Shown here: positions 18,914 to 29,827 of the stretch, piece after piece | How the letters are laid out: every line of letters starts with the position of its first letter | Position numbering within the stretch: position 1 is the first letter of the stretch | Assembly (NCBI GenBank): GCA_944321565.1 | Contig: CALULT010000020.1 | Span: 1 to 47,068 of the forward strand | Source: an uncultured Paraprevotella sp. | GTDB taxonomy: Bacteria > Bacteroidota > Bacteroidia > Bacteroidales > Bacteroidaceae | Length of the DNA stretch: 47,068 nt | Direction: 5' to 3' | Notes under the pieces: generated by a model | What the model was told of the DNA's origin: nothing | The model's database searches: none | The model's input: only the letters and a program-made list of their open reading frames with translations | Translations under genes and position numbers: made by a program

Positions 18914-20182
18914 CTATTCGCCCCCGACAGCCTTCTGCACGTCCGCCCCCGACGGAGATTGGAACACGCGCAGTCCGAATTCGGGAATCACGGCCAGCAC
19001 GTGGTCGAACACGTCGGCCTGTATGCCCTCATAAGGCACCCACTCCTTGACCGTAGAGAAGAAATACAGCTCTACCGGAATGCCTTTGTCCGTGGGTTGC
19101 AGGTGGCGCACCATGCAATGCAAATCCGGATTCGTGAAGGGCAGGCTGCGCAGGTAAGCCGTGAGATAAGCACGGAACACGCCCAAGTTGGTCTGCCGCC
19201 GCCCGTTCACTTTCACGCTATCATCTATTCCATTGGCCTCATTATACGCTTTCAAAGCCTGCTCCTTTTCGTCAATATAATCCTTGAGCAGGCTGATTTT
19301 GCGAAAACGCTCCAGCATCTCCTCCGTGCAAAACCGCACACTCGTCATGTCGATGCACACCGACCGCTTGATGCGCCGTCCACCGCTCTCCCGCATGGCG
19401 TTCCAATTTTGGAAAGCGTCGCTCACGAGCGCGTAAGGCGGGATGGTTGTCACCGTGTTGTCCCAATTGCGCACCTTCACCGTGTTCAGCGTCACCTCGG
19501 TCACGATGCCGTCGGCCTCATACTTGGGCATCTTGATCCAATCGCCCACCTTCAGCATGTCGTTCGCCGAAAGCTGGATGCCGCTCACGAAGCCCATGAT
19601 GCTGTCCTTGAAAATCAACATCAGGACAGCCGCCGAAGCACCTAGCCCGGCCAACAGCGACACGGGGTCTTTGTCTATCAGCTCGCTGAGTATCACGATG
19701 CCGCCCACGAACCACATGGCCACCTGGACGGTCTGCATCATGCTCTTCAACGGACGGTTGCGAAAGCTCTCCTTGTCGCTGTAAATACTATAAACAGCCT
19801 TCAGGAAAGCGTGGACAAACAGCAGGAACGAAACGACAATGAACACGAAACAGACGCGCTGCACCAAATCGACTGCCCACAGGCTAGAACCCGAGAACAC
19901 CGAGGGGATGAACACGTAAATGACCACCGGCATCACCATGTGGCTCAACCGCACCATCACCTTGTGGTCGAACACCACGTCGTCCCACTTCGCCTTGGTA
20001 TGGCGCACCACCTTGGCCACGGCCTTCAACACCACGTGGCGGCAAATCACGTCGGCCAAGAAAGCCACGCCAACCAAAAGAAGCAGGGCCACGACATGCC
20101 CTAGCACGACAGCCAAACCGTCTCCCGCGCCCCACGACGAAAACAGCGCCGTGCTCCGCTCCAGCAAATCCATATTCTTCAT
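18914..20182 (-). CDS. Mechanosensitive channel of the MscS family (YbdG-like)
   Basis: A 422-residue inner-membrane protein with about four or five N-terminal helices (around 23-47, 77-97, 105-125, 150-180). The MscS pore and beta domain follows, recognisable by LSANDMLKVGDWIKMP and IVTEVTLNTVKVRNWDNT. The large C-terminal part with RIKRSVCIDMTSVRF resembles the E. coli YbdG group, which opens under osmotic down-shock. Spacing to pdxJ (25 bp) and DJ-1 (29 bp) suggests one transcript. Confidence 0.9.
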   Translation of the reverse strand: MKNMDLLERSTALFSSWGAGDGLAVVLGHVVALLLLVGVAFLADVICRHVVLKAVAKVVRHTKAKWDDVVFDHKVMVRLSHMVMPVVIYVFIPSVFSGSSLWAVDLVQRVCFVFIVVSFLLFVHAFLKAVYSIYSDKESFRNRPLKSMMQTVQVAMWFVGGIVILSELIDKDPVSLLAGLGASAAVLMLIFKDSIMGFVSGIQLSANDMLKVGDWIKMPKYEADGIVTEVTLNTVKVRNWDNTVTTIPPYALVSDAFQNWNAMRESGGRRIKRSVCIDMTSVRFCTEEMLERFRKISLLKDYIDEKEQALKAYNEANGIDDSVKVNGRRQTNLGVFRAYLTAYLRSLPFTNPDLHCMVRHLQPTDKGIPVELYFFSTVKEWVPYEGIQADVFDHVLAVIPEFGLRVFQSPSGADVQKAVGGE

Positions 20183-20207
20183 GCCCGTATGCAGCCCACG
20201 CGCGAGC

Positions 20208-20921
20208 CTACTTCAAACAGTCCAGATAACGCTTTATCGTTTCTTCCAATCCCAAATAGAGGGCATCACAAATCAACGCATGCCCGATGCTCACCTCATC
20301 AAGCCCGACGATCTGGTCGTGCATGAACTTCAGATTTTCCAGGCTCAGGTCGTGTCCGGCGTTCACCCCCATCCCCAAGCTCTTGGCCACCCTGGCCGCT
20401 TCCACGAAAGGCGCAATGGCTGCCTCCGGGCCAGCGGCATAAGCCGATGCGTATGGTTCCGTGTAAAGCTCCACCCGGTCGGCCCCGGCTTTGGCGGCAT
20501 ACTCCACCATCTCCGGCTCCGCATTCACGAAAATAGAAGTCCTGATGCCTTTTTCCTTGAATTCCCCTACGATTTCTGTCAGGAACGCCAAGTTCTTCTT
20601 CGTGTCCCATCCCGCGTTCGACGTGATTTGGTCGGGCGCGTCGGGCACCAATGTCACCTGTGTGGGTTTCACTTTCAGCACCAAGTCATTGAACTTGTCA
20701 ATGGGATTGCCTTCGATGTTGAATTCCGTGCGCAGCACCGGCTTCAAATCATATACGTCCTGGTAACGGATATGTCGCTCGTCGGGACGGGGATGCACCG
20801 TGATGCCCTGTGCCCCAAACCGCTCACAATCCAAAGCCACCTTCACCACGTCCGGGTTGTTTCCGCCCCGCGCGTTACGGATTGTGGCCACCTTGTTGAT
20901 GTTCACACTTAGCTTCGTCAT
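20208..20921 (-). CDS. pdxJ: Pyridoxine 5'-phosphate synthase
   Basis: A 237-residue TIM-barrel enzyme that condenses 1-deoxyxylulose 5-phosphate with 3-amino-1-hydroxyacetone phosphate to pyridoxine phosphate. The N-terminal [15 protein letters not shown], the HPRPDERHI segment and the C-terminal [14 protein letters not shown] are diagnostic. A Met at 20948 would add nine residues; the ATG at 20921 (MTKLSVNIN) matches the family. It heads a five-gene minus-strand run and is divergent from nadK. Confidence 0.95.
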   Translation of the reverse strand: MTKLSVNINKVATIRNARGGNNPDVVKVALDCERFGAQGITVHPRPDERHIRYQDVYDLKPVLRTEFNIEGNPIDKFNDLVLKVKPTQVTLVPDAPDQITSNAGWDTKKNLAFLTEIVGEFKEKGIRTSIFVNAEPEMVEYAAKAGADRVELYTEPYASAYAAGPEAAIAPFVEAARVAKSLGMGVNAGHDLSLENLKFMHDQIVGLDEVSIGHALICDALYLGLEETIKRYLDCLK

Positions 20922-20956
20922 CTTTATATTCCTTATTAATTTCGTCACTAATAGGA

Positions 20957-20983
20957 CAAAGTTAGAAAAAAATACTATATTTG
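20957..20983. promoter_or_regulatory. Divergent -7 boxes for pdxJ and nadK
   Basis: TAACTTTG on the minus strand (20964-20957) points to pdxJ and TATATTTG on the plus strand (20976-20983) points to nadK. They are only 11 bp apart, so the two promoters must overlap and may compete for polymerase. Neither has a clear -33 box. Confidence 0.5.
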
Positions 20984-21026
20984 TAAGCGCATAACGCGAT
21001 AGAAAGTCTTAATTAATCTTAGTAGA

Positions 21027-21911
21027 ATGGCAGAAAAGCTCAAATTCGCCCTTTTCGGCAACGTGTATCAAGCCAAGAAATCGGCCTCTGTGAGGCAACT
21101 TATTTCCCTGCTGACCGCCCGCGGAGCCGAACTCTATATTGAATCCGGATTTTACAATTACCTTACGAAGACGCTCCGCTTCAGCTGTCGCCCCACAGGA
21201 TTGATTACCGGACGCGACTTCTATGCCGATATCGCAGTGAGCATGGGCGGCGATGGAACGTTCCTGGCCACAGCCGCCCGGGTGGGCGACAAACGCATCC
21301 CCATCTTGGGCATTAACATGGGACGGCTCGGCTTCCTGGCCGATGTGTCCCAGGACGAGATAGAGGAATGCATCAACGACATATACAACCACACATACAA
21401 AATCGACGAGCGTAGCGTCATCGAAGTGCTATACGAAGGGCCGCGTCTGGCAGGATACCCCTTCGCGCTCAACGAAGTGGCCGTGCTCAAGCGCGACAAT
21501 TCTTCCATGATTTCCATCCGCGTGGAAGTCGATGGCGAATACCTTGCCACCTATCAGGCCGACGGCCTCATCATCAACACGCCCACCGGCTCCACGGGAT
21601 ATGCCCTGAGCGTGGGAGGCCCCATCATCGTGCCACAGTCCGGCACGTTCTGCATCACCCCCGTGGCTTCCCACAGCCTCAACGCACGTCCCATCACGCT
21701 CCAGGACCAAGCACGGCTCACGCTTTCCGTGGAATCACGCAACCACAACTTCCTCGTGGCCATCGACGGACGTAGCGAAGCCTGCACCGAAGCCACGCGC
21801 CTCCACCTGCGCCGCGCCTCTTATAACATAAAGGTGTTGCAACGCAAAAAACATTCATTTTACTCCACCCTGCGCGAGAAGCTCATGTGGGGCACCGACC
21901 CGAGGGAATAA
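21027..21911 (+). CDS. nadK: NAD kinase
   Basis: A 294-residue enzyme that phosphorylates NAD to NADP. The GGDGT motif is at residues 74-78, preceded by a typical N-terminal Rossmann-like part. The NAD-binding segment TPTGSTGYALSVGGP and the later ITPVASHSLNARPI follow. It is the first gene of a two-gene unit with the ABC exporter, which starts two bases after its stop codon. Confidence 0.96.
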   Translation: MAEKLKFALFGNVYQAKKSASVRQLISLLTARGAELYIESGFYNYLTKTLRFSCRPTGLITGRDFYADIAVSMGGDGTFLATAARVGDKRIPILGINMGRLGFLADVSQDEIEECINDIYNHTYKIDERSVIEVLYEGPRLAGYPFALNEVAVLKRDNSSMISIRVEVDGEYLATYQADGLIINTPTGSTGYALSVGGPIIVPQSGTFCITPVASHSLNARPITLQDQARLTLSVESRNHNFLVAIDGRSEACTEATRLHLRRASYNIKVLQRKKHSFYSTLREKLMWGTDPRE

Positions 21912-21913
21912 CC

Positions 21914-23599
21914 ATGCAGCAAGACATCTGTAACCATTCGAAATACTCCACAGGCCGCCTGCTATGCTGGTTGTGGGGCATCTTGCGCCGCCATAGGTTG
22001 CAGGTGTGCTTGAACACCCTGTTGGGTTGCACGTCCGTCGTATTGGACTTCGCTTTCATTTGGGTCACAAAGTGGGCTATCGACATCGCCACCCATAAGG
22101 CCGACGCACCACTGACACTGGCAGCATCCATCCTTGCCGGAATCCTGCTGTCACAGCTCTGCCTCGGCTTCGCCTCGCGATGGATACGGGCACTCCTAGG
22201 CGTCAAAGCACAAAACCACATGCAACTCTACTATTTCGACCGACTGCTCCATAGCGAATGGGCGGCACGAAACAGCCGCCACAGCGGCGACCTACTCAAC
22301 CGGTTGGAGCTTGACGTGGGCGACGTGGTGGATGCCGTCACCGAAACCGCACCATCCATCGTGGCCGTAGGTGTCCGGCTCGTGGGGGCATTCCTTTTTC
22401 TCTATTCCATGGATGCCTCGCTGGCCTGCCTGTCCATCGCCATCATTCCCTGTTTCATCGTGCTGAGCAAACTCTACATGAAACGGATGCGGAAGCTCAC
22501 GCGCGAAGTCCGTGACACCGACAGCCGCATCCAAAGCATCCTGCAAGAGACCATACAGCACCAAACTGTCGTGCAAACCCTCGAACAGCAACCGGCCATG
22601 GTCGGACGGCTCGACAGGGTGCAACGCCACCTGCGCGAGCAGGTCAGGACGCGCACCAAGTTCTCCTCCGTGTCCTCCGCGTTCCTCAGTGCCGGTTTCA
22701 TGGGTTGCTATCTCATCGCTTTCCTTTGGGGCGCGGCACGGCTCCACGAGGGCACCATCACCTATGGCATGATGATTGCCTTCATCCAATTGGTCGGGCA
22801 AATCCAAGGTCCGTTTCGCGACCTGACGCGCTTCATCCCCATCTTCGTCAACGCTTTCACCGCCGGCGAACGCCTCATGCAGATTGAAGAAATCCCGCTG
22901 GAGGAACCCGGAGGAAAAGCCCGGCTAACATCTCCCGCCGGAGTGAAATTCCAAAACGTGTCCTACGCCTACACCCCGGAAAGCCGCCTCGTCCTCGACC
23001 ACTTCTGCTATGACTTCCCGCCAGGAAGCCACACGGCCATCGTCGGCGAGACCGGTGCCGGCAAGACCACGCTGATCCGCCTGATGCTCGCCCTGATCCG
23101 CCCAAGCGAAGGAGAGATACGGCTCTACGACGGGACGCGTGAAACGGCATGCGATGCCGGATGCCGCGCCTGCTTCACCTACGTCCCGCAGGGCAATACC
23201 CTTTTCAGCGGCACCATCCGCGACAACCTCCGGCTAGGCAACCCACAAGCTTCCGAAGAGGCCATGCACGAAGCCCTCACCGATGCCTGCGCCGACTTTG
23301 TCTTCAAGCTTCCCGCCGGACTGGACACCCCCTGCGGCGAACAAGGCACCGGACTGAGCGAAGGACAGGCACAACGTATCGCCATCGCCCGCGCCCTGCT
23401 GCGCCCCGGCGGCATCCTGTTGCTGGACGAGGCCACTTCCTCGCTCGACTCCGAAACCGAAAAACGCCTGTGGCAGAACATCTGCCGGCGCAGCGAAGGC
23501 AAGACGCTCATTTTCGTCACCCATCGCACCGGCATCATCACCCCGGACACGCGCATCCTAAAAATTTCAGAGCCTGAAACACCCAGTTTCAGAGCCTGA
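21914..23599 (+). CDS. ABC transporter, fused permease and ATPase
   Basis: A 561-residue half-transporter, probably an exporter working as a dimer. The membrane domain has about six helices in residues 20-310. The ATPase has Walker A GETGAGKTT (about 378), signature LSEGQAQRIA (about 481), and Walker B ILLLDEATSSLD. The substrate is unknown. The ATG at 21914 follows the nadK stop by two bases; a Met at 21887 inside nadK is less likely. The 3' end runs into a 22-bp repeat array: the last residues, EPETPSFRA, and the stop codon are encoded by repeat units, so the array appears to have replaced or extended the original C-terminus. Confidence 0.88.
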   Translation: MQQDICNHSKYSTGRLLCWLWGILRRHRLQVCLNTLLGCTSVVLDFAFIWVTKWAIDIATHKADAPLTLAASILAGILLSQLCLGFASRWIRALLGVKAQNHMQLYYFDRLLHSEWAARNSRHSGDLLNRLELDVGDVVDAVTETAPSIVAVGVRLVGAFLFLYSMDASLACLSIAIIPCFIVLSKLYMKRMRKLTREVRDTDSRIQSILQETIQHQTVVQTLEQQPAMVGRLDRVQRHLREQVRTRTKFSSVSSAFLSAGFMGCYLIAFLWGAARLHEGTITYGMMIAFIQLVGQIQGPFRDLTRFIPIFVNAFTAGERLMQIEEIPLEEPGGKARLTSPAGVKFQNVSYAYTPESRLVLDHFCYDFPPGSHTAIVGETGAGKTTLIRLMLALIRPSEGEIRLYDGTRETACDAGCRACFTYVPQGNTLFSGTIRDNLRLGNPQASEEAMHEALTDACADFVFKLPAGLDTPCGEQGTGLSEGQAQRIAIARALLRPGGILLLDEATSSLDSETEKRLWQNICRRSEGKTLIFVTHRTGIITPDTRILKISEPETPSFRA

Positions 23600-23650
23600 A
23601 ACACCCAGTTTCAAAGCCTGGAACACCCAGTTTCAAAGCCTGGAACACTT
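23564..23650. repeat. 22-bp palindromic tandem repeat array, 4 units
   Basis: Units start at 23564, 23586, 23608 and 23630 with an exact 22-bp period. The first two contain TTTCAGAGCCTGAAAC and the last two TTTCAAAGCCTGGAAC, each followed by ACCCA or ACTT. The sequence and orientation are those of the array at 238-344. The first one and a half units are inside the ABC transporter frame. Confidence 0.9.
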
Positions 23651-23747
23651 GCGCTTTCGCAATCATACCAATTGGGGAAATAAGACCACAAGAAAGCTTC
23701 CTTATAAATTAATCCGTGCAAGCCCCACAGATATAACCTTTTTTGTG

Positions 23748-23755
23748 TAACTTTG
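23748..23755 (+). promoter_or_regulatory. -7 box for valS
   Basis: TAACTTTG ends 39 bases upstream of the valS ATG at 23795. I see no convincing -33 box. Confidence 0.5.
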
Positions 23756-23794
23756 CAAGTTCAAAAGAGAAAATTCATAAAATACGTTATATCC

Positions 23795-26443
23795 ATGGAA
23801 TTAGCAAGCAAATACAATCCGGCCGACGTGGAGGGAAAATGGTACCAATACTGGCTCGACCACAAGCTTTTCAGTTCTAAGCCCGACGGGCGTGAACCTT
23901 ACACCATCGTCATTCCGCCCCCAAACGTGACGGGTGTGCTCCACATGGGGCACGTGCTCAACGAAACCATACAGGACATCCTCATCCGCCGGGCCCGCAT
24001 GGACGGCAAGAACGCTTGCTGGGTGCCCGGCACCGACCACGCTTCCATCGCCACGGAAGCCAAGGTGGTGAACCGCCTGGCCGAAAAAGGCATCAAGAAA
24101 AGCGACCTGACGCGCGAAGAGTTCCTGAAACACGCATGGGAATGGACTGACGAGCACGGCGGCATCATCCTGAAACAGCTCCGCAAGCTGGGTGCCAGCT
24201 GCGATTGGGACCGCACGGCCTTCACCATGGACGAAAAACGCAGCCGGAGCGTCATCAAGGTGTTCTGCGACCTCTACAACAAAGGACTTATTTATCGCGG
24301 TGTGCGCATGGTGAACTGGGATCCGAAGGCCCTGACCGCACTTTCGGACGAAGAAGTCGTTTATAAGGAAGAACACAGCAAACTCTATTATCTGAAATAC
24401 ATGCTGGCCGGAGAAGACGGACAGCCGGACGGCAGCGGACGCTATGCCGTGGTGGCCACCACACGCCCCGAAACCATCATGGGCGACACGGCCATGTGCA
24501 TCAACCCCGCCGACCCGAAGAACACGTGGCTGAAAGGCAAGAAAGTCATCGTGCCGCTCGTGAACCGCTGCATCCCCGTCATTGAGGATGACTACGTGGA
24601 CATCGAATTCGGCACGGGTTGCCTGAAAGTGACTCCGGCACACGACGTGAACGACTACATGCTGGGCGAAAAACACAACCTGCCCTCCATCGACATCTTC
24701 AACGACAACGGCACCATCAGCGAAGCCGCCGGACTCTATGTGGGCATGGACCGCTTCGACGTGCGCCGCCAAATTGCCATCGACCTGGAACACGCCGGAC
24801 TGATGGAAAAGGTGGAAGACTATAATAATAAGGTAGGCTTCTCCGAGCGCACCAACGTGCCCATCGAGCCGAAACTCTCCATGCAGTGGTTCCTCAAGAT
24901 GGAACATTTGGCCAAGATTGCCTTGGAACCGGTGATGAAGGATGAAATCCGCTTCTATCCCGCCAAATACAAAAACACCTACCGACACTGGATGGAAAAC
25001 ATCAAGGACTGGTGCATCAGCCGCCAACTGTGGTGGGGACACCGCATCCCGGCCTACTACCTGCCGCAAGGCGGTTTCGTGGTGGCCGAGACCGCAGAAA
25101 AGGCCCTTGAACTGGCCTGGGAAAAGACGGGGGACAAGAAGCTGGAACTAAAAGACCTGCGACAGGACGAAGACGCGCTCGACACATGGTTCTCCAGTTG
25201 GCTTTGGCCCATCTCGCTCTTCGACGGCATCAACAACCCCGGCAACGAGGAAATCCGTTACTACTATCCGACCTCCGTACTGGTGACCGGCCCGGACATC
25301 ATCTTCTTCTGGGTGGCACGCATGATCATGGCTGGCTACGAATACGAAGGGCAAATGCCGTTCAAAGACGTGTATTTCACGGGCATCGTGCGTGACAAGC
25401 TGGGCCGCAAGATGAGCAAATCGCTCGGCAACAGCCCCGACCCGCTCGACCTCATCGAACGCTATGGGGCCGATGGTGTGCGCATGGGCATGATGCTCTC
25501 TGCCCCTGCGGGCAACGACATCCTGTTCGACGACGCGCTCTGCGAACAAGGCCGCAACTTCAACAACAAGATATGGAATGCCTTCCGCCTCGTGAAAGGC
25601 TGGCAGACGGCCGACACAGCCCAACCGGAAAGCGCGGCCATCGCCACCCGCTGGTTTGCCGCCATGTTGCGCACCACGGCTGCCGAAGTGGCCGACCTCT
25701 TCGGGAAATACCGCCTGAGCGAAGCCCTAATGGCCGTTTACAAGTTGTTCTGGGACGAATTCTCCAGCTGGTACCTGGAGATGGTGAAACCGGCCTACGG
25801 GCAACCCATCGACCAAACGACTTACGAAAAAACCCTGCAGTTCTTTGACACGTTGCTGAAACTGCTCCATCCCTTCATGCCGTTCATCACCGAAGAGTTG
25901 TGGCAGCACCTCTGCGACCGCCAGCCTGGCGAAAGCATCATGGTGTCGCCGCTCCACACGGAAGTGCCGACAAAAGAGGATGCCACGCTGATTGCCCACA
26001 TCGAAAACGTGAAGAACATCGTGAGCGGTGTGCGTACCGTGCGCAACCAAAAGAACATCGCCCCGAAAGAAGCCTTGACGCTCGAAGTGACGGGCGAGAA
26101 TCCGGAAGCGGCTTTCGACTGCGTGACCATGAAAATGGCCAACTTAGGCGGAATTTCTTCCGTGGCGCAAAAGAGCGGGAACACCGCCGCCTTCATGGTG
26201 GGTACCACGGAATACGCCGTGCCCATCGGCAACCTGATTGACGTGAAAGCCGAAATCGCAAAACAAGAAGCCGAACTGAAACATCTGGAAGGGTTCTTGG
26301 CCGGAGTGATGAAGAAACTGTCCAACGAACGCTTCGTGGCCAACGCCCCCGAAGCCGTGGTGGCCATGGAGCGCAAAAAGCAATCCGACGCCGAAAGCAA
26401 AATCGCCGCGCTGAAAGAGAGTCTGGCCCAACTGAAGAAATAA
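23795..26443 (+). CDS. valS: Valyl-tRNA synthetase
   Basis: An 882-residue class I synthetase that charges tRNA-Val and edits mischarged threonine. The HIGH-type motif is HMGH (50-53) in [18 protein letters not shown] and KMSKS is at 539-543. The editing domain lies in between, the anticodon-binding domain follows, and there is a C-terminal coiled coil ([18 protein letters not shown] onward) that contacts the tRNA arm. A TTG codon at 23753 would give a 14-residue extension but overlaps the promoter box. A terminator follows the stop. Confidence 0.97.
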   Translation: MELASKYNPADVEGKWYQYWLDHKLFSSKPDGREPYTIVIPPPNVTGVLHMGHVLNETIQDILIRRARMDGKNACWVPGTDHASIATEAKVVNRLAEKGIKKSDLTREEFLKHAWEWTDEHGGIILKQLRKLGASCDWDRTAFTMDEKRSRSVIKVFCDLYNKGLIYRGVRMVNWDPKALTALSDEEVVYKEEHSKLYYLKYMLAGEDGQPDGSGRYAVVATTRPETIMGDTAMCINPADPKNTWLKGKKVIVPLVNRCIPVIEDDYVDIEFGTGCLKVTPAHDVNDYMLGEKHNLPSIDIFNDNGTISEAAGLYVGMDRFDVRRQIAIDLEHAGLMEKVEDYNNKVGFSERTNVPIEPKLSMQWFLKMEHLAKIALEPVMKDEIRFYPAKYKNTYRHWMENIKDWCISRQLWWGHRIPAYYLPQGGFVVAETAEKALELAWEKTGDKKLELKDLRQDEDALDTWFSSWLWPISLFDGINNPGNEEIRYYYPTSVLVTGPDIIFFWVARMIMAGYEYEGQMPFKDVYFTGIVRDKLGRKMSKSLGNSPDPLDLIERYGADGVRMGMMLSAPAGNDILFDDALCEQGRNFNNKIWNAFRLVKGWQTADTAQPESAAIATRWFAAMLRTTAAEVADLFGKYRLSEALMAVYKLFWDEFSSWYLEMVKPAYGQPIDQTTYEKTLQFFDTLLKLLHPFMPFITEELWQHLCDRQPGESIMVSPLHTEVPTKEDATLIAHIENVKNIVSGVRTVRNQKNIAPKEALTLEVTGENPEAAFDCVTMKMANLGGISSVAQKSGNTAAFMVGTTEYAVPIGNLIDVKAEIAKQEAELKHLEGFLAGVMKKLSNERFVANAPEAVVAMERKKQSDAESKIAALKESLAQLKK

Positions 26444-26461
26444 CGCGCACACAATAGCTGA

Positions 26462-26508
26462 GGAGACCGCTTCCCTAACCTGTAGGAAAGCGGCCTCCTA
26501 TTTTTTTG
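26462..26508 (+). terminator. Intrinsic terminator of valS
   Basis: GGAGACCGCTTCC pairs with GGAAAGCGGCCTCC apart from small bulges, followed by ATTTTTTT, 18 bases after the valS stop. The Rpn-type gene converges from the other side. Confidence 0.85.
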
Positions 26509-26528
26509 ATAAAGATGTAGCCCGTTTT

Positions 26529-27380
26529 CTATAATTCCCTGATTTGCTCTTCGCCCAACCCTGTATATTGCACAATCATTTCCAAGGGAACTCCACTTCT
26601 TTTCATTTGACGGGCAATATCCAACGCCTTTTCATTGGCACCTTCTTCGCGGCCTTTATCCCGTGCCGTTTTCATCACACTGAACCAATCACGATAATTC
26701 TTCAAGCTTTCCTCGTATTCACGGCGTTCCACCTTGTCGAACTTTGCAATCTCCGCAGCTTCGAACAAGTGGGCAAAAACTTTTTCCTGTAAGATGGCAG
26801 GACGTTCCATTAAGGTAGCAAGATTCTTTATCACAAACAACCATTTGTCGAAAAGCGTCTCCAACTCTCCTGCCGTCTTTGTGAACTTGGGCATCTCCAA
26901 ATAGATGAAGGTCAACTTGTCGTAGAACACTTCCTTCGTAACCACGTCCATCAGTTTCACCTCGTGGCGATAATCCGCATCATCATCGAATATACAGAAG
27001 TTCAAGATGCCAATGGTGTAAATGCCCTTCAAGCCATAGTCCCATTCCCCGCGCGGTGCCTGCTCGCGGATGGCAAAGGCGGAATAATAAAGGCTGCGGT
27101 CCTTGAAAAACTGCTGCTCGCCCTTCTGCATCTCCACAAGAAAATACTCACCCTTTTCGTTCGTGCAATACACATCGAACACGGCGCGGCGGTCGTATTC
27201 CTGCGTCCCCAAATGTTCCGTATTCAAATAAGTTATTTCTTTAATTTCCTCCCGCCCTTGCAACAACGCATTGAGGAAACTGATCAGCAAGTCCTTGTTG
27301 ATTTCCGTCCCGAACAGTTTCTTAAATGCAAAGTCGGTATAGAAGTTAACGTATCTGTCTATAATTCCTTCTGAACACAT
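26529..27380 (-). CDS. Rpn-family (PD-(D/E)XK) nuclease-like protein
   Basis: A 283-residue protein of the recombination-promoting nuclease / YhgA-like group, often annotated as a PD-(D/E)XK transposase. The N-terminus has the family pattern TDFAFKKLFG followed by ITYLNTE. The nuclease core D...E-x-Q-K is visible as FDVYCTNEKGEYFLVEMQKG. The C-terminal end (ARDKGREEGANEKALDIARQ) is the charged helical tail common in these proteins. There is no partner gene and no terminal inverted repeat, so I see it as a solitary gene rather than a mobile element. A Met at 27443 lies upstream of the promoter, so 27380 is used. Its base composition is more AT-rich than its neighbours. Confidence 0.85.
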   Translation of the reverse strand: MCSEGIIDRYVNFYTDFAFKKLFGTEINKDLLISFLNALLQGREEIKEITYLNTEHLGTQEYDRRAVFDVYCTNEKGEYFLVEMQKGEQQFFKDRSLYYSAFAIREQAPRGEWDYGLKGIYTIGILNFCIFDDDADYRHEVKLMDVVTKEVFYDKLTFIYLEMPKFTKTAGELETLFDKWLFVIKNLATLMERPAILQEKVFAHLFEAAEIAKFDKVERREYEESLKNYRDWFSVMKTARDKGREEGANEKALDIARQMKRSGVPLEMIVQYTGLGEEQIREL

Positions 27381-27407
27381 GGCAAATTCTTTTCTAATTG
27401 CAGGGAA

Positions 27408-27438
27408 CAAAGTTACAAAAAGGCGAGAAAAAAACAAA
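27408..27438 (-). promoter_or_regulatory. Promoter of the Rpn-type gene
   Basis: On the minus strand TTTG at 27438-27435, a 19-bp spacer and TAACTTTG at 27415-27408, 27 bases upstream of the ATG. Confidence 0.7.
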
Positions 27439-27550
27439 TTCAAGAATCATCTTTCTATTCTACGCCCCTCTTTGGGTACACCAAACGAAAAAAGTGTGCA
27501 AAACACAAAAAAAGATGGTCAAAATGTTTTCCCACACGGTATCTTTTCCG

Positions 27551-27558
27551 TAACTTTG
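27551..27558 (+). promoter_or_regulatory. -7 box for hppA
   Basis: TAACTTTG lies 59 bases upstream of the hppA ATG. The stretch about 20 bp upstream has TTTT rather than TTTG. Confidence 0.5.
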
Positions 27559-27617
27559 AGACGGAATTTTATACTAATATCTAAAAACATAAACTCAAAA
27601 AGCACAAACTTAAAACC

Positions 27618-29822
27618 ATGGAACAAATTCTCTTTTGGATGATTCCTGCATCCTCGTTGCTAGCCCTGTTGCTGGCATGGTATTTCTACCGACAGATGAT
27701 GGGGGCCGATGAAGGCACACCTGTCATGCGAAAAATCGCCCTACATGTACGACAAGGCGCCATGTCCTACCTGAAACAACAATACAAGGTGGTAGGCATC
27801 GTGTTCATCGTGTTGTGTGCCTTGTTCGCCATCATGGCCTACGGCTTCAACCTGCAAAACGCATGGGTACCGGTGGCGTTCCTCACGGGCGGTTTCTTTT
27901 CCGGCCTGTCCGGTTTCCTGGGTATGAAAACTGCCACCTATGCTTCGGCCCGCACAGCCAATGCAGCCCGTAATTCACTCAATAGCGGGTTGCGCATCGC
28001 ATTCCGCAGCGGCGCCGTGATGGGACTGGTCGTTGTAGGTCTCGGGCTGTTCGACATCTCTTTTTGGTATATCCTCTTAGATAGCGTCATTCCGACCGAT
28101 GCAAACGCACCGGCGGCCAAACTCTGCATGATTACAACCACCATGCTGACTTTCGGCATGGGTGCCAGCACACAAGCCTTGTTTGCCCGTGTGGGAGGTG
28201 GTATTTACACAAAAGCTGCCGATGTGGGTGCCGACCTTGTGGGCAAGGTGGAAGCCGGCATCCCTGAAGACGACCCGCGCAACCCTGCAACCATCGCCGA
28301 CAACGTGGGCGACAATGTGGGCGACGTGGCCGGCATGGGAGCCGACCTCTATGAATCCTACTGTGGTTCCATCCTAGCCACAGCCGCACTCGGTGCTGCG
28401 GCATTCATGAGCAGCGGAGACGTGGACATGCAGTTCAAGGCCGTCATCGCCCCGATGCTGATTGCAGCCGTGGGCATATTGCTTTCCATCATTGGCATCT
28501 TTTCCGTGCGCACCAAAGAAGACGCCGGCATGAAAGGCCTGTTACGCTCACTTTCACTGGGCACGAACCTCAGTTCCGCCCTCATCGTGGTTGCCACCTT
28601 TGTCGTACTGTGGGCTTTGCAACTTGAAAACTGGGTGAATATCTCGCTGGCGGTAGTCGTGGGATTGTTGGTGGGCATCGTCATTGGGCAATCCACGGAA
28701 TATTATACCTCACAATCTTACCGTCCCACAAAGAAATTGGCGGAAAGCGGCAAGACGGGGCCGGCCACGGTCATCATTTCCGGCATCGGACTGGGCATGG
28801 TGTCCACCACCATTCCGGTCATAGCCGTCGTGGCTGGCATTATCCTCTCCTATTGGCTGGCCTCGGGCTTTGACCTTTCCAACGTAAGCATGGGACTTTA
28901 TGGCATCGGCATCGCCGCCGTGGGCATGTTGTCCACGCTGGGTATCACGCTGGCCACAGACGCATACGGCCCCATTGCCGATAATGCGGGCGGAAATGCC
29001 GAAATGAGCGGATTGGGCGAAGCGGTACGCAAGCGCACAGATGCCTTGGATTCCCTCGGCAACACCACTGCAGCCACAGGAAAGGGCTTTGCCATCGGTT
29101 CGGCAGCATTGACCGGATTGTCGCTTTTGGCTTCTTATATTGAAGAAATCCGTATCGGCCTGACCCGCTTGGGAAACACCATGCTGACCATGCCCGATGG
29201 CTCCACGATGCCCATCCACGACGCATCGTTCACCGACTTCATGATGTATTACGACGTGACGTTGATGAACCCCAAGGTGCTCTCCGGCATGTTCATCGGA
29301 AGCATGATGGCCTTCCTCTTTTGCGGGTTGACAATGAACGCCGTGGGGCGCGCAGCAAGTCACATGGTAGAAGAAGTGCGGCGGCAGTTCCGCGAAATCA
29401 AAGGCATCCTGACGGGTGAAGCCGAACCGGATTACGCCCGTTGCGTACAGATTTCCACAAAAGGGGCACAGCGCGAGATGGTGTTCCCCTCATTGTTGGC
29501 CATCATCGCCCCTGTGCTGACGGGTGTCATCTTCGGCGTACCGGGTGTCATCGGCCTGCTGGTAGGTGGCCTGTCTGCCGGTTTCGTATTGGCCATTTTC
29601 ATGGCTAATTCCGGTGGAGCATGGGACAATGCCAAGAAATACGTGGAAGAGGGCAACTTCGGCGGCAAAGGCGGTGAAGTGCATAAAGCGACCGTCGTGG
29701 GCGACACCGTGGGCGACCCGTTTAAAGACACGTCCGGCCCTAGCCTGAACATCCTTGTCAAGCTGATGTCCATGGTGGCCATCGTCATGGCCGGGCTCAC
29801 CGTTTCCTGGAGTTTGTTCTGA
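27618..29822 (+). CDS. hppA: Membrane-bound ion-translocating pyrophosphatase (K+-dependent type)
   Basis: A 734-residue protein with about 16 helices that couples pyrophosphate hydrolysis to pumping of H+ and/or Na+ across the inner membrane. The substrate site [19 protein letters not shown] starts at residue 202, followed by [25 protein letters not shown] at 481-490 has Ala at the position (485) where K+-independent pumps carry Lys, so this is the K+-dependent class. Some Bacteroides members of that class are known to move both Na+ and H+; whether this one does is inference. A GH8 gene follows closely and may be co-transcribed. Confidence 0.95.
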   Translation: MEQILFWMIPASSLLALLLAWYFYRQMMGADEGTPVMRKIALHVRQGAMSYLKQQYKVVGIVFIVLCALFAIMAYGFNLQNAWVPVAFLTGGFFSGLSGFLGMKTATYASARTANAARNSLNSGLRIAFRSGAVMGLVVVGLGLFDISFWYILLDSVIPTDANAPAAKLCMITTTMLTFGMGASTQALFARVGGGIYTKAADVGADLVGKVEAGIPEDDPRNPATIADNVGDNVGDVAGMGADLYESYCGSILATAALGAAAFMSSGDVDMQFKAVIAPMLIAAVGILLSIIGIFSVRTKEDAGMKGLLRSLSLGTNLSSALIVVATFVVLWALQLENWVNISLAVVVGLLVGIVIGQSTEYYTSQSYRPTKKLAESGKTGPATVIISGIGLGMVSTTIPVIAVVAGIILSYWLASGFDLSNVSMGLYGIGIAAVGMLSTLGITLATDAYGPIADNAGGNAEMSGLGEAVRKRTDALDSLGNTTAATGKGFAIGSAALTGLSLLASYIEEIRIGLTRLGNTMLTMPDGSTMPIHDASFTDFMMYYDVTLMNPKVLSGMFIGSMMAFLFCGLTMNAVGRAASHMVEEVRRQFREIKGILTGEAEPDYARCVQISTKGAQREMVFPSLLAIIAPVLTGVIFGVPGVIGLLVGGLSAGFVLAIFMANSGGAWDNAKKYVEEGNFGGKGGEVHKATVVGDTVGDPFKDTSGPSLNILVKLMSMVAIVMAGLTVSWSLF

Positions 29823-29827
29823 CACCA

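Noticed and set aside
26529-27380. Insertion sequence because of the transposase label of this family
   Set aside because: No terminal inverted repeats or target duplications flank the gene. The Rpn family is better seen as a nuclease gene.
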